From Verrucomicrobiota bacterium (GTDB taxonomy: Bacteria > Verrucomicrobiota > Verrucomicrobiia > Limisphaerales > Pedosphaeraceae), in the NCBI GenBank assembly GCA_021325145.1, contig JAJPHR010000075.1, positions 1-45,809 of the forward strand: DNA of 45,809 nt, written 5' to 3'. Positions 17,270 through 26,675 of the stretch are shown one piece after another. The position numbers and the translations under genes were made by a program. Below the pieces are notes generated by a model. That model was not told the origin of the DNA. It saw only the letters and a program-made list of their open reading frames with translations, and did no database searches. Every line of letters begins with the position of its first letter. Position 1 is the first letter of the stretch.

Positions 17270-20200
17270 TCAGACCGGTCGTTTGTCCGTTGTCTCCGGA
17301 TTGCGGTTTTCAACTTTTGCCAGGTAGGTCGTGCGTGGCCGGGTGTTCAATTGCCCCAGCATGGGATAGTCCAGCGGCTGGCGCTTGAGTTGGGTCACTT
17401 TGGCGTCCGGATCGTTCAGGTCGCCGAACACGATGGCCACGGCCGGGCACGCCTCCTGACAGGCGGTTTTGACTTCGCCGTCGCGAATCCGCCGGTTTTC
17501 CTTTTCCGAAGCAATGCGGGCGGCCGCAATGCGTTGAACGCAGTAAGTGCATTTTTCCATGACACCCCGCCAGCGCACGGTCACCTCCGGATTGTACATA
17601 GGCTTGAGGCTCGGCGTGTGATAGTCGGTGTATTGAAGAAAGTTGAAGCGCCGGACTTTATAGGGGCAATTGTTTGAACAGAAGCGGGTGCCGACGCAGC
17701 GGTTATAGACCTGGAGGTTCAATCCTTCACTATCGTGCAGCGTCGCTTCCACCGGGCAGACCAGCTCGCAAGGCGCGTGCTCGCAGTGCATGCACGGCAC
17801 CGGCATGTGGCTGAACCCGGGATTGTCCAGGGCGCCTTTGTAATAGGTGTCCACCCGCAGCCACAGCATGTCGCGGCCCCGGCTCACCTGATCCTTGCCG
17901 ACGACCGGGATGTTGTTCTCCACCTCGCAGGCGACCACGCAGGCGTTGCAACCGATGCACGTCGTCAGATCGATCGACATGCCCCACCGATGCGCATTGT
18001 ATTTGTATTCATCCGGGTTATACAGAGTTTCGTCCCGGGGCGGGATTTCCACGGTTTTCTTGATAATGTCGGGCTGCGCGCGCAGTTCGTCGAGCGTGGC
18101 CGAGCGATAAATCTGCCGCTCGGGGCTGTGAAGATTGTGATGCAGCTGCGTGGAGACCAGCTGGTGGCTGGCTTCCGTCGTGACGAGCTTCGCCCCCGTA
18201 CCGAGCCAGGGGGCGTCCGCTGTTCTAAGCGGGTAAGCATCGAATCCCACTCCTCGCCCCACGCGTCCACCGCGCGACCGGCCATAACCCAGGTGCAACG
18301 TGAGCGTGTTTTCGGCCTGGCCGGGCATTACCCAGACCGGCCCGCGCAGCGTCCGGCCCTGGAAGCTTACTTCCACCACATCGTTGGCCGCCAATCCGGA
18401 GCGTTCGGCCAGCGACGGACTGATAAGAACGGCATTGTCCCAGATCAATTTGCTGATGGGCTTGGGGCACTCCTGCAACCAGCCGTTGTTCGCGAAGCGG
18501 CCATCCCACAAATTCGGATCGGGGCGGAAGCAAAGCTCGAGATTCTCGATGTGCACAACTTTCCTGGAAGCAGGAGCGAATGGATCGCCCGCGTCGCTGG
18601 CTGCTTGTGGCGAAGGCGACGTTTTAATAACCACAGGCTGGGCCGGCGTCATTTTTGATTCGGAGGCGAGAGTTCCCGCGAATCCCTCTTTCATCCGAAC
18701 CGTTACGGCGGGCGCCTGGGTTCCCGTGATGAACCCATCGTGGAGCGACTTTCGCCAGCCCAGCTCGAAATCAGGCCAGGGTTTCTGAGTTTGCCAGAAC
18801 TCCCGCACGATCTCGTAGTCGCTCCGAACCGGCTGCTGCTGGACCATCGCGCCGAGGACCTCGTGCGCCGACTTGCCATCGTAAAGCGGCGCGATGAGCG
18901 GTTGCATCAGGGAAACCGTCCCGTCGAACGCGCGCGCATCGCTCCAGGACTCCAGGTAATGGGCTTGCGGGATATGCCAGGTGCTGAGTGCGGCGGTTTC
19001 GTCCAGCTCCAAACCCAGGTGAATACTCCGTTTAACTTTTGCGAGGTTCGAACCAAACTCCAGGTCCGCCGGGGCGTTATAAACGGGATTGCCGCCGAGG
19101 ATAAACAGCGCATCGACCGCTCCGCTTTTCATTTCAGCGGCCAATTCCCGCAGCGAATCGATCTGGTTGACGGGGTGGGCCTCGGCCGGTTCCGTGTAAT
19201 GGACGGTGTTTCCCACATTGCCCAAAGTCTGGTTCAGAAGGTGCGCCAGCGCATGGACAATGGGCGGCTGCCATTCGCCGGCGATAACGATGCTGGCTGC
19301 ATGATGTTGCTTCAGGTCTCCGACCAAGGCCGCGAGCCAGGCCGTTTGCTCCGGCGAAAGAACGTTGGCCGCGCCTTGAGTCGCAGCGCCAAGTTGCTGC
19401 GCCATGACCCGCGCCAAGTCCTCGACTTGGGCGCTGGCCAATGGCAGCCGGTGGTCGGCCATCGACCCGGTTACAGTCGGGGTGCTTTCAACCACGTAGA
19501 GGCGATTCATTTCCCTTTTGCCGAAGCTGACGCGGCGGCCATCGGTGAATTGCCGGGTGTAGCGCAGCCTTTCCGGATGGATGTAAAGAAAATCCGCGTC
19601 CAAGGCCACGATGACGGCAGCTTTGTCGAATTGATAGTGTGCCTCGACCAGCCGGCCGAAAGCCAGGCGCGCGCCTTCGCGAACATTGTCACGGGTGATG
19701 GGGTCGTACTGGCACCATTTGGATCCCGGGAATTTCTTTTGCAAGTCGTTCAATTGCGCGGCCAGGGTCGGCGAAGTGATCGTCTCGGTCAGGAAACGGA
19801 GCCCGGCTCCTTTTTTTGGCGCCTGTTCCCGGAGCAAGTCATTCAAGTCGGAGAGAAACAACGCCCAGGTGCTGATGTCCCCCGCGTGGTTGACGGTTTG
19901 CGAACGATCGGGGTCATAGAGGCCGAGGATCGAAGTTTGCATCCAGACGCTCGATGCACCCAAACTCGACGGGTGCTCCGGGTTGCCATCGACTTTGATG
20001 GGATGCCCTTCCCGGCTCTTGACCAGCACGCCGGTGGCGAATCCCCCCAACAGCATCGAGCTGGCGTAAAACAGCGGCTGGCCCAGGACCAATTCCTGCG
20101 GCTGGTTCACGTAGGGAAAAATCTGCCGCGTGGGCTGCTTGGTGCAGGCGGTCATGCCTGACAAGGCCAGGGTGGCTGCAGCCATCTTCAGAAAATTTCG

Positions 20201-20395
20201 GCGGTTCAAGCCATCCCACCATTCGGAAGCGCCGGGTGGAAATTCGCGGTGCAGCAGCTCCTGGAATTCCCTGGTTTCGGCGATCTCCTCCAGGCTGCGC
20301 CAGTAATCCTGTCCGCGAACGCCGTTCAGTTTCGCGCGGATGGCGCCCAAGTCAAGGCGGGCGGGGTTTTCAGCGGCTTGTTCTGGAGTGTTCAT
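17270..20395 (-). CDS. actB: Alternative Complex III subunit ActB (molybdopterin-oxidoreductase-like domain fused to Fe-S protein)
   Basis: Large peripheral subunit of ACIII, 1041 residues, carrying electrons from quinol to the cytochromes. A twin-arginine motif RRNFLK (65-70) precedes a hydrophobic stretch ending in GMTAC (Cys84, a possible lipobox), so export of a folded protein by Tat is expected. Residues about 90-760 resemble a molybdopterin oxidoreductase but lack an obvious N-terminal cluster motif, as is normal for ActB. The C-terminal part (from about 813) is ferredoxin-like, with cysteine groups CIGCNACVVAC, CMHCEHAPCELVCP, CVGTRFCSNNCP, and CTYC with CQEACP. These could hold four clusters, usually three [4Fe-4S] and one [3Fe-4S]. 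ATG at 20395 overlaps the actA stop as ATGA. Confidence 0.96.
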   Translation of the reverse strand: MNTPEQAAENPARLDLGAIRAKLNGVRGQDYWRSLEEIAETREFQELLHREFPPGASEWWDGLNRRNFLKMAAATLALSGMTACTKQPTRQIFPYVNQPQELVLGQPLFYASSMLLGGFATGVLVKSREGHPIKVDGNPEHPSSLGASSVWMQTSILGLYDPDRSQTVNHAGDISTWALFLSDLNDLLREQAPKKGAGLRFLTETITSPTLAAQLNDLQKKFPGSKWCQYDPITRDNVREGARLAFGRLVEAHYQFDKAAVIVALDADFLYIHPERLRYTRQFTDGRRVSFGKREMNRLYVVESTPTVTGSMADHRLPLASAQVEDLARVMAQQLGAATQGAANVLSPEQTAWLAALVGDLKQHHAASIVIAGEWQPPIVHALAHLLNQTLGNVGNTVHYTEPAEAHPVNQIDSLRELAAEMKSGAVDALFILGGNPVYNAPADLEFGSNLAKVKRSIHLGLELDETAALSTWHIPQAHYLESWSDARAFDGTVSLMQPLIAPLYDGKSAHEVLGAMVQQQPVRSDYEIVREFWQTQKPWPDFELGWRKSLHDGFITGTQAPAVTVRMKEGFAGTLASESKMTPAQPVVIKTSPSPQAASDAGDPFAPASRKVVHIENLELCFRPDPNLWDGRFANNGWLQECPKPISKLIWDNAVLISPSLAERSGLAANDVVEVSFQGRTLRGPVWVMPGQAENTLTLHLGYGRSRGGRVGRGVGFDAYPLRTADAPWLGTGAKLVTTEASHQLVSTQLHHNLHSPERQIYRSATLDELRAQPDIIKKTVEIPPRDETLYNPDEYKYNAHRWGMSIDLTTCIGCNACVVACEVENNIPVVGKDQVSRGRDMLWLRVDTYYKGALDNPGFSHMPVPCMHCEHAPCELVCPVEATLHDSEGLNLQVYNRCVGTRFCSNNCPYKVRRFNFLQYTDYHTPSLKPMYNPEVTVRWRGVMEKCTYCVQRIAAARIASEKENRRIRDGEVKTACQEACPAVAIVFGDLNDPDAKVTQLKRQPLDYPMLGQLNTRPRTTYLAKVENRNPETTDKRPV

Positions 20396-21057
20396 CGATG
20401 GCACATGCTGCAATCCCGGAGTTGATTGAGGCGCTGCTGGCTGATGTGGTAATCCTTCAAGAGTTGGAGGCCGCGCTCGCGTTGGTCGGGCGGCGGCTGC
20501 CATTCCATGTTGTAAATCTGGTCCCGGGGCCGGATTTGTTTTTCCGGCGCTTCGTGGCAATCCAGGCACCAGCGCATGTAAAGCGAATGCGCTTTCCAGG
20601 TCAGGGGCATCAGGTTTACCGGGCCATGACACGTCGAGCAGCCGATGCCCTTCTGCACATGAATGGAATGATTGAAGAAAACGAAGTCAGGCAAATCATT
20701 CACCCGTTTCCAATTCAGCGGTTGCTGGGTGGCGAGACTCTGGCGCTCGGGCGCGAGCATGGGCGCATCGGTCCAAACGTGCGAGTGGCAGGTCATGCAC
20801 GTCTCGGTGGGTGGAATGCCCGCGAAGGAGGATTTCTCGACCGACGTGTGACAGTAGCGGCAATCGATCCCCAGGCCGGAAACGTGATGTTGATGACTGA
20901 AGGGCACCTCCTGCTCCCGCGGAACGCCCTTGGCGGTAGTCCAAGACGACCAATAGATCATATAAACCACACCCCAAAAAACGAAAAAGCCAAAAAAACC
21001 GCTTACGAGCGACACTCGGGCGATGCTACTGCTGCTCTTTCCGAAAATTTGGGCCAT
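20392..21057 (-). CDS. actA: Alternative Complex III subunit ActA (pentaheme cytochrome c)
   Basis: Multiheme cytochrome c subunit of ACIII and first gene of the respiratory operon. It has 221 residues with one N-terminal membrane anchor (about 17-37) and five CxxCH heme motifs at 66-70, 87-91, 140-144, 164-168 and 216-220, the last at the extreme C-terminus. Extra histidines (HQHH, FNHSIH) are candidate distal ligands. The open frame runs upstream to 21309, but the protein is recognisable only from MAQIFGKSS at 21057, so I start there. The stop overlaps actB as ATGA. The 205 bases before the start contain a perfect palindrome (21141-21157) and are the likely promoter region for the operon. 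Confidence 0.95.
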   Translation of the reverse strand: MAQIFGKSSSSIARVSLVSGFFGFFVFWGVVYMIYWSSWTTAKGVPREQEVPFSHQHHVSGLGIDCRYCHTSVEKSSFAGIPPTETCMTCHSHVWTDAPMLAPERQSLATQQPLNWKRVNDLPDFVFFNHSIHVQKGIGCSTCHGPVNLMPLTWKAHSLYMRWCLDCHEAPEKQIRPRDQIYNMEWQPPPDQRERGLQLLKDYHISQQRLNQLRDCSMCHR

Positions 21058-21140
21058 GTGTTTCGGTTGGACGAGACACGCGATTCGTTTTTCGTGGCCC
21101 CTTCGCTTGATGCCTGACGGGCGCAAAACCACCAGAAGCG

Positions 21141-21157
21141 CATCCCGAGTCGGGATG
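21141..21157. promoter_or_regulatory. Perfect palindrome upstream of the ACIII/caa3 operon
   Basis: CATCCCGA-1-TCGGGATG, an 8-bp perfect inverted repeat about 85-100 bases before the actA start codon. It lies in the only sizeable non-coding gap before the operon. It is a candidate operator or attenuator; I see no convincing -35/-10 pair beside it. Confidence 0.35.
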
Positions 21158-21262
21158 AATTCTCGCACAGATCGTTGGCCGGGAAACTGGGGAACACTCC
21201 CCACATACAGGTGAGCCGGAGCGGAGAAATATCTGGTGGCCGAGTCGGCGCAACGGCAACCC

Positions 21263-22270
21263 TTAGCGAATCGCCTTTTCCGTTGAGAGCAGCCTGCCGC
21301 CGCCGCCAACGCTGCTGCTTAACAGCGAGTAGCTCACCAGACCGAAGGCGGACCAGAACAACTGCGCGAGGCGAAGCGCCACACCGTAGGTCATTCCCAG
21401 CAGCGCGTTATAGCCCACAGCCTTGAGGGCCACGATCCGACTCCCTTCCAGGGTCCCGAGGTTCAGGGGCACGACGAACGTCAACAAGTCAAACCACATG
21501 CTGAGGAACCAAGTCCCCGCAGCCACCGCTGGCGAAACATCCCGGTGCAGCAGGCTGAAGAAGAGCCAGGTTGGGATGATGCCCACCGAGTCTCCGACCA
21601 GGTGCCAGCACGTCGCCAACGCCAGATCCCAGGGCCGCGTCCGATAGTATAACCGCAGCGCCTTGTCCACTTCGGTGATGTTCCCCGCTGCTTTTTGCAG
21701 CACGCGGCTCCTGGTGTTGCGGGCGGCCAGCCAGCGGATTAGCGTGCCGAGCTTGCCGTATTTCTGAAGCAACAGGAAGGCCACTATGCCGCTTCCGATC
21801 AACGCGCTGCTCACAAGCATCGCCACCCACAGCGCCCGAGGCAGTTGGATGCGCCACAGGGTGAGCAAGGATCCTCCGATTACGAACACCAGGTGAGCAA
21901 AAGCAAAGCAGACCTTGTCAATGAGGACACCGCTGACGGCTTCCGGTCCCCGGTGATTCGATGCCAGCAAGGCGGCCTTGGTCACTTCCCCGCCCATGGC
22001 GGCGGTGGGAGTAAGGTAATTAATGGCGTAACCGGCCATGCGAATGCGGAAGAGCAGAACAAACGGCAGCGACCGGTGCGACCCGCTCAAACAATGACGC
22101 CACCCCGCCGTGTGAATCATTTCCGCCACTCCTTCACTCAAGATAAACGGAACCAATCCCCAGCCCAGCGAGGCCAGTTCGTTCCAGAGTTCCCGGGCGC
22201 CAATGCGCCAGACCAGGTAAGCCAGAAATCCCAACCCCAGGACCAGCAGCATGGCCTGAAGTTTCTTCAT
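21263..22270 (-). CDS. UPF0104 / lysylphosphatidylglycerol synthase TM-like (flippase-like) membrane protein
   Basis: Integral membrane protein of 335 residues with about eight TM helices, belonging to the UPF0104 family (which includes HpnL and the flippase part of MprF). Family signatures are the NYLTPTAAMGGEVTKA segment and PLNLGTLEGSRI near the C-terminus. Members move or present lipids in the membrane; the substrate here is unknown. ATG at 22270 follows a GGAG about 11 bases upstream. The gene lies between a sulfotransferase and the ACIII operon on the same strand, with an HpnN-like transporter two genes upstream. This pairing hints at a lipid-handling unit. Confidence 0.85.
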   Translation of the reverse strand: MKKLQAMLLVLGLGFLAYLVWRIGARELWNELASLGWGLVPFILSEGVAEMIHTAGWRHCLSGSHRSLPFVLLFRIRMAGYAINYLTPTAAMGGEVTKAALLASNHRGPEAVSGVLIDKVCFAFAHLVFVIGGSLLTLWRIQLPRALWVAMLVSSALIGSGIVAFLLLQKYGKLGTLIRWLAARNTRSRVLQKAAGNITEVDKALRLYYRTRPWDLALATCWHLVGDSVGIIPTWLFFSLLHRDVSPAVAAGTWFLSMWFDLLTFVVPLNLGTLEGSRIVALKAVGYNALLGMTYGVALRLAQLFWSAFGLVSYSLLSSSVGGGGRLLSTEKAIR

Positions 22271-22371
22271 GGACGGCTCCAGCCGGATGACGGGGATGCC
22301 CGATGCACCAGCGACGTTTGCAAGCTTGCAACCATGTAAGAATATAACCTGCCGACACGCTGACGCCGCGG

Positions 22372-23616
22372 TTAGTTTGGCCGGCAGGGAATGTCAAACC
22401 GATGGCAGTAGCGCTCAAACCGCCGTGCTTCCGCGGCTGCATCCAGCCCAAAATCGGCCAGGGTGGGACTGGGGTAATGCCTGCGATAGCGCGACCGGCT
22501 CGCCGCGAACTGGCGCATCCGCTCGGCGGCGGTGGTTGTCAACGGGATCTCCAGTTGTTCATAGATGCGGCGGACGACCGCCAGCGGAGCGGTCACAATC
22601 TCCGAGTAATCCACATCAATAAACCGGCCGGCCAGTTCGGGGCGCAGTTCACGAAACTGGATAAAGCGCTCCATGCTCGCGGCTAATATCCGCGCTTCCC
22701 GCCTCCCGATCTGCTGGCGGTCGGTGGGCCGCGCGAACAAGCCGCAGAGCACCTCGCTCAACTGGCTTAAGGACGGCAGCGCTTCGAGCGGATTGCGATG
22801 GGTTTGGATGATGCGCGCGTCCGGGAAGACGGCGAACAATTCCTCCAGGCCGTGCACATGGTCGGGAGCCTTCAACACCCATCGCCTGGCCGGGCACCCC
22901 AACTGCAGGTGTTGCAGGAAGCGCTTCTCCCAGGCGTATGCGGGGCCAAGGTCTGTCGCGTGCAGGAACGCCTCGTAGGCGGGGACACGGCAAGTCGAGG
23001 CGAATTCTTCCGATAACAGAGTATAACTGTGAATCGCCACGCATTCATGCGGCGTCCCGGCCCGCAGCGGATGGACCGCGTCCGCCAGCGGCGCCAGCCG
23101 CCGGAAAAACCACAAGCAAGCCGCTGCCTTCCGGACCCGCGGATCCCGACCACCCCGCCCCGGCTTGGCGACGGGGACGGGAAACATTACTTCCCAGACC
23201 CGGGGGACGCGGTTGTCGGGATCTGCCGCCAGCAATTCATGCAGAAAAGTCGAACCGCTCCTCGGGATGCCGGTGATGAACACGGGGCGCAGGATGGGCG
23301 CAGCCTCAAGGGCTTCCAACCGGCGGCTCCACGCGTCAGCCAGTCGCAAGCGAGTCTCCAGCAATCCCCGCAGGTGAGTCCGCATCAGGAACCGGCCCAA
23401 CGGATGCAAATTCGCCTCGCATTCCAGGCTGTTGGCGAGCACCGACAGGGCCGGCTCGATCGGCGGGTCGCCAAAATATTCCAGCCCGGTTCGACGCCGC
23501 GCCGCTGCGCAAAGCGCCTGGCTTTCCAACGGCCACCATTGACGGCTAACGGCAGCGCCAAAAGTTTTCCAACCGCTTCGGCCTGCCCTTCCGCTTACTG
23601 CCCTGGTTCCGTCCAT
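22372..23616 (-). CDS. Sulfotransferase-family protein
   Basis: PAPS-dependent sulfotransferase-like enzyme, 414 residues, transferring sulfate to an unknown acceptor. The 5'-phosphosulfate loop is FITGIPRSGSTFLHELLA at about 113-130. The 3'-phosphate site is IIQTHRNPLEALPS, and a VLKAPDHVHGL segment lies between them as in the bacterial Sulfotransfer_3-like group. The open frame extends to 23793, but ATG at 23616 has a good ribosome-binding site (GGAGGA, 3 bases away) and removes a featureless lead. It lies between an HpnN-like transporter and a flippase-like protein, so a membrane-lipid or surface-glycan acceptor is plausible. Confidence 0.88.
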   Translation of the reverse strand: MDGTRAVSGRAGRSGWKTFGAAVSRQWWPLESQALCAAARRRTGLEYFGDPPIEPALSVLANSLECEANLHPLGRFLMRTHLRGLLETRLRLADAWSRRLEALEAAPILRPVFITGIPRSGSTFLHELLAADPDNRVPRVWEVMFPVPVAKPGRGGRDPRVRKAAACLWFFRRLAPLADAVHPLRAGTPHECVAIHSYTLLSEEFASTCRVPAYEAFLHATDLGPAYAWEKRFLQHLQLGCPARRWVLKAPDHVHGLEELFAVFPDARIIQTHRNPLEALPSLSQLSEVLCGLFARPTDRQQIGRREARILAASMERFIQFRELRPELAGRFIDVDYSEIVTAPLAVVRRIYEQLEIPLTTTAAERMRQFAASRSRYRRHYPSPTLADFGLDAAAEARRFERYCHRFDIPCRPN

Positions 23617-23930
23617 GGGTCCTCCAATGAATGCAAGAAAACAAAACAAAAGGAGTGGCCCTGGCCTCATTGACGTCGCGGCGGATTGCCCCAACAGGAT
23701 TTCTGCTGCCTGCAGCCCACTCTGAACTGCCGCAACAACTTGCCAGGAAAGATCACGTCTCCTTCCAGAACCTGTAGCCTGGGGCTCGGTCAAACGCCAC
23801 TAGGGATAAACCGCAGTAGCCGGGGAGAAATGCCCCACAAGGAGCAATAGAGCATTCCGGCAGCTTCGAAGGTGGTCTGCTCCCAAGCTCTGAACTCCAA
23901 CGAGTCTGCAATCAATATCAGTTCCATGGG
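23617..23930. other. Gap between the HpnN-like and sulfotransferase genes
   Basis: This stretch of 314 bases has no supported gene. An open frame continues from the sulfotransferase but shows no family features and a poorer start. I see no strong terminator or repeat. Confidence 0.5.
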
Positions 23931-26675
23931 CTATGGTCGATGCCACCGCAGCCGATGCCAGGCCGGGCCGAAGTGCACGCGCTCCTTGAGGAAATGTATC
24001 GCTCGCGGCCGCCGCATCAGCAGGCTCAGGAGCGCCGGCAGAAAAACCAGCGCGGCGATCATGCACGCGGCAATGCCCACAGGCATCACTTCGCCCAGGC
24101 TTTTGATTCCCTGATGTTTGGCCAGCAGCAGCGTGGCAAAGCCGGTGAGGGCCGTCAGCCCCGAAACCAGCACTGCCTTGCCGGTGCTCTTGGCGAAAAT
24201 CGCGGGGCGCTGTTCCTCGGCAAAACGGTTCAATATCTGGATGCCGTTGGTGACGCCGATGCCAACCACCAGGGGCAGGGTCATGATGTTGGCCGGGTTG
24301 AAGGGGATGCCGAGGGCGCCCATCAGGCCCAGCAGCCAAAGTGAACCGATGCCCACCGGCAGCAGTGCCAGGATCACACTGCCGGGCGAGCGGAAATGGA
24401 TGAAGAGCATGAGGGCAATGGCGATCAGGGAATACCACGCGGCTTGCTCGTAACTGCGTTTGACCAGGGTGGTGTTCTCATAGATCTGGATGGGCTGGCC
24501 GGTGACCCTGTCGGGCGGAACCGCCGTCTCCAACTGTTGGATGAACTCGCGCTGGTTTGCGTGCTGCCAGATGTCTTTCCTGGGGTAAACCCGTAGCAGG
24601 AACTTGCCCGTTACCCCAATAAACCGGCTGCGCAAGACCTCCGGCAAATCCTGCGGACGCAGAGGACCGCTGGTATCCTGAGTCTGCAGCGCTTCAACCG
24701 TGTGGTTCAACTTCTTGAAGAGAGCGTCCTGGTACTGGTCAAGCTGGCGGGGGATTTGGGGCTGGCCGCTGAGCAACGTTTTGCGGAACTTGCCAATCCG
24801 CCCCCGGAACTCGCGCATTTGGCCGGCCAGCTTCGGATCCTCCTTCTGCGTTGCCTCGGAGGCCGCTCCCAGATAGCCCGACAGGTACCACAATGTCGCG
24901 CTCAATTCCTCGCGGCGCACCGGGCTCCGGTCCCTGGGAGCGAAATGGATGCCAGCCAGTTCGCGTTTCACCCCGCGGATTTCCTCGAGCTTCCGTTGCG
25001 GGTCTTCGGTCAATTGCACGGCAATCGAATCCACGCTGGAAACGGATGGCAGGGTCTTGATTTTCGCCTCATACTCCCGGGCTTGCTGCGGAGAATCAGC
25101 CGTGACGGCGGCGAACATGACGGACCGGCCGGCGGAATGGATGAGTTTTTGCTCGAATCGAACCGAAGGCAGATTTGGGCTCTGCAGACGGAGCAAATCG
25201 TAATCAAAATAGACCCGCCCCACTTGCCATAGGGCAGCCACGCACAATAGAAGCGTGGCAACGATCACCAGGAGCGGGTGTTGCAGCCAGATCTGCTCGA
25301 CCTGCAGGCGCGTTTGACCAGGCGGGCCGGCCTGGTAATCGCGCTCGTTTTGCCGGCCGCCCATCAGCAAAGCGGGCAGGGTCGTCATCATCGGCAGCAG
25401 GCACAGCAACAAACCGCCCCCGCAGATGATGCCCACCTCCCGAATCCCTCGAAAACCGGTCAACCCCATCGCCAGAAAGGCCGCCGCCGTGGTGAAGCCG
25501 CCAACCACAATCCCCTGCCCAGTGAAGACCATCGCTTTATGGATGGCCTCGGGCACGGGGCGCTGGTGGCGCGTCTCTTCCTCATACCGGCTGATCAAAT
25601 GGACGCCAAAATCGATTCCCAGCCCCACGAGCATCGGCGCAAAGGTGATGCTCAAAATGTTCAGATGGCCCACCGCCAGCGTTGCAAACCCAAGCGTGTA
25701 GCCAAAGCCGATGAACAGGCACAGGGCGGTCTTCAGAGGCCGGCCCACTTCCCGATACGCAATGATAAAGATGAGCGAACAAAGGATCAGCGCCACCACC
25801 GCCGCGATTATCGAGTCGCGTTCGGACTGGCGCATTTCATCGTAATTGAGCACCGCCCCGCCCGTCAGCCCGACGTTGATTCCGGGTAATTCAACTTGTG
25901 TCTGCCGGATCGCCTGCCGGAGTTGCTCAATTGCTTTCGAGTCCAGCGCTTTGTTCCGGATCTGGACTGTCAGCAGAAAAATCCGGCCTTGCTCGAAAGT
26001 CAGATAGACCTTCTGGCCGGCATTGGTTCCTCCGCCAAACAAGCTCCCAACCTCCGGTGGCGTCGGTTGGCCCGGCTCGGACAAGCTTTGATTTGCGTCC
26101 GTCACAATGCGTTCCAGAAACGGCAGGGCGTTCATCAGCGATTTGTTGCGCTCACTCCCTGCATGGCGGCCGGTGCGAAATCGCTCGTTCACCAGGCTGA
26201 AGAGCGAATTGAGGTTGGTTGCCTGCGTAAAGTCCCGGAGGAAAGGCGCATATTCTCCAACCGACTCGCGCATATGCACCAGATCGGCGGTGGGGGCCAG
26301 TTGCAGCGCCTTGGGGCCGAGCGTGCTCAGATCGCCTTTGTAGAAAACATCGCTGAAGAGGTTGGTTTGCGGCTGGAGCCGCGCCGCCAGGTGCTCGACA
26401 AAGCGGCGGTTGCGCTCCGGGTCCGTGCTTTCCACCAGCACCAGTTGATCATCCTCGGGAAACTCCCGCCGGAACTTCAAGTAAATCTGGTGGTACTTCG
26501 CTCCCTGCCCGACGAGGTTATCGCGGTTGAAATCCACCTTCAGCCCATGGATCGCGTAGAGCAGGCACAGCACGGAAAGGATGATTTGCGGATAAACAAA
26601 CCACTTGGGATATTGGCAAATCGCGTCAGCCAACCGGCGCAGCGTCCGCGCCAGAATGGAATCAGTGAACGACAT
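23931..26675 (-). CDS. RND/MMPL-family transporter, HpnN-like
   Basis: Inner-membrane transporter of the RND superfamily, 914 residues. One TM near residue 35 leads to a large periplasmic domain beginning KVDFNRDNLVG. A five-helix SSD-like bundle contains YNEMRQSERD-like and GLGIDFGVHLISRYEE sequence, and a second periplasmic domain and second bundle (PLVVGIGVTNGIQILNRF) follow, giving the expected two-fold repeat. The periplasmic start VLVESTDPERNRRFVEHLA resembles the hopanoid-associated HpnN group, which moves lipids to the outer membrane. No hopanoid synthesis genes are visible here, so the cargo is unknown. I chose ATG at 26675 (MSFTDSILA) instead of the frame's upstream limit. It may start a unit with the next two genes. 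Confidence 0.88.
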   Translation of the reverse strand: MSFTDSILARTLRRLADAICQYPKWFVYPQIILSVLCLLYAIHGLKVDFNRDNLVGQGAKYHQIYLKFRREFPEDDQLVLVESTDPERNRRFVEHLAARLQPQTNLFSDVFYKGDLSTLGPKALQLAPTADLVHMRESVGEYAPFLRDFTQATNLNSLFSLVNERFRTGRHAGSERNKSLMNALPFLERIVTDANQSLSEPGQPTPPEVGSLFGGGTNAGQKVYLTFEQGRIFLLTVQIRNKALDSKAIEQLRQAIRQTQVELPGINVGLTGGAVLNYDEMRQSERDSIIAAVVALILCSLIFIIAYREVGRPLKTALCLFIGFGYTLGFATLAVGHLNILSITFAPMLVGLGIDFGVHLISRYEEETRHQRPVPEAIHKAMVFTGQGIVVGGFTTAAAFLAMGLTGFRGIREVGIICGGGLLLCLLPMMTTLPALLMGGRQNERDYQAGPPGQTRLQVEQIWLQHPLLVIVATLLLCVAALWQVGRVYFDYDLLRLQSPNLPSVRFEQKLIHSAGRSVMFAAVTADSPQQAREYEAKIKTLPSVSSVDSIAVQLTEDPQRKLEEIRGVKRELAGIHFAPRDRSPVRREELSATLWYLSGYLGAASEATQKEDPKLAGQMREFRGRIGKFRKTLLSGQPQIPRQLDQYQDALFKKLNHTVEALQTQDTSGPLRPQDLPEVLRSRFIGVTGKFLLRVYPRKDIWQHANQREFIQQLETAVPPDRVTGQPIQIYENTTLVKRSYEQAAWYSLIAIALMLFIHFRSPGSVILALLPVGIGSLWLLGLMGALGIPFNPANIMTLPLVVGIGVTNGIQILNRFAEEQRPAIFAKSTGKAVLVSGLTALTGFATLLLAKHQGIKSLGEVMPVGIAACMIAALVFLPALLSLLMRRPRAIHFLKERVHFGPAWHRLRWHRP

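Noticed and set aside
16028..17677. 549-codon open frame on the plus strand
   Set aside because: It is antisense to actC and actB, which are unmistakable; the translated sequence is low-complexity and matches no family.
18740..20161. 473-codon open frame on the plus strand
   Set aside because: It lies wholly antisense to actB; a by-product of high-GC codon use.
21058..21309. N-terminal extension of ActA
   Set aside because: The frame is open, but the added residues have no signal or heme motif, and the recognisable ActA start is MAQIFGKSS at 21057.
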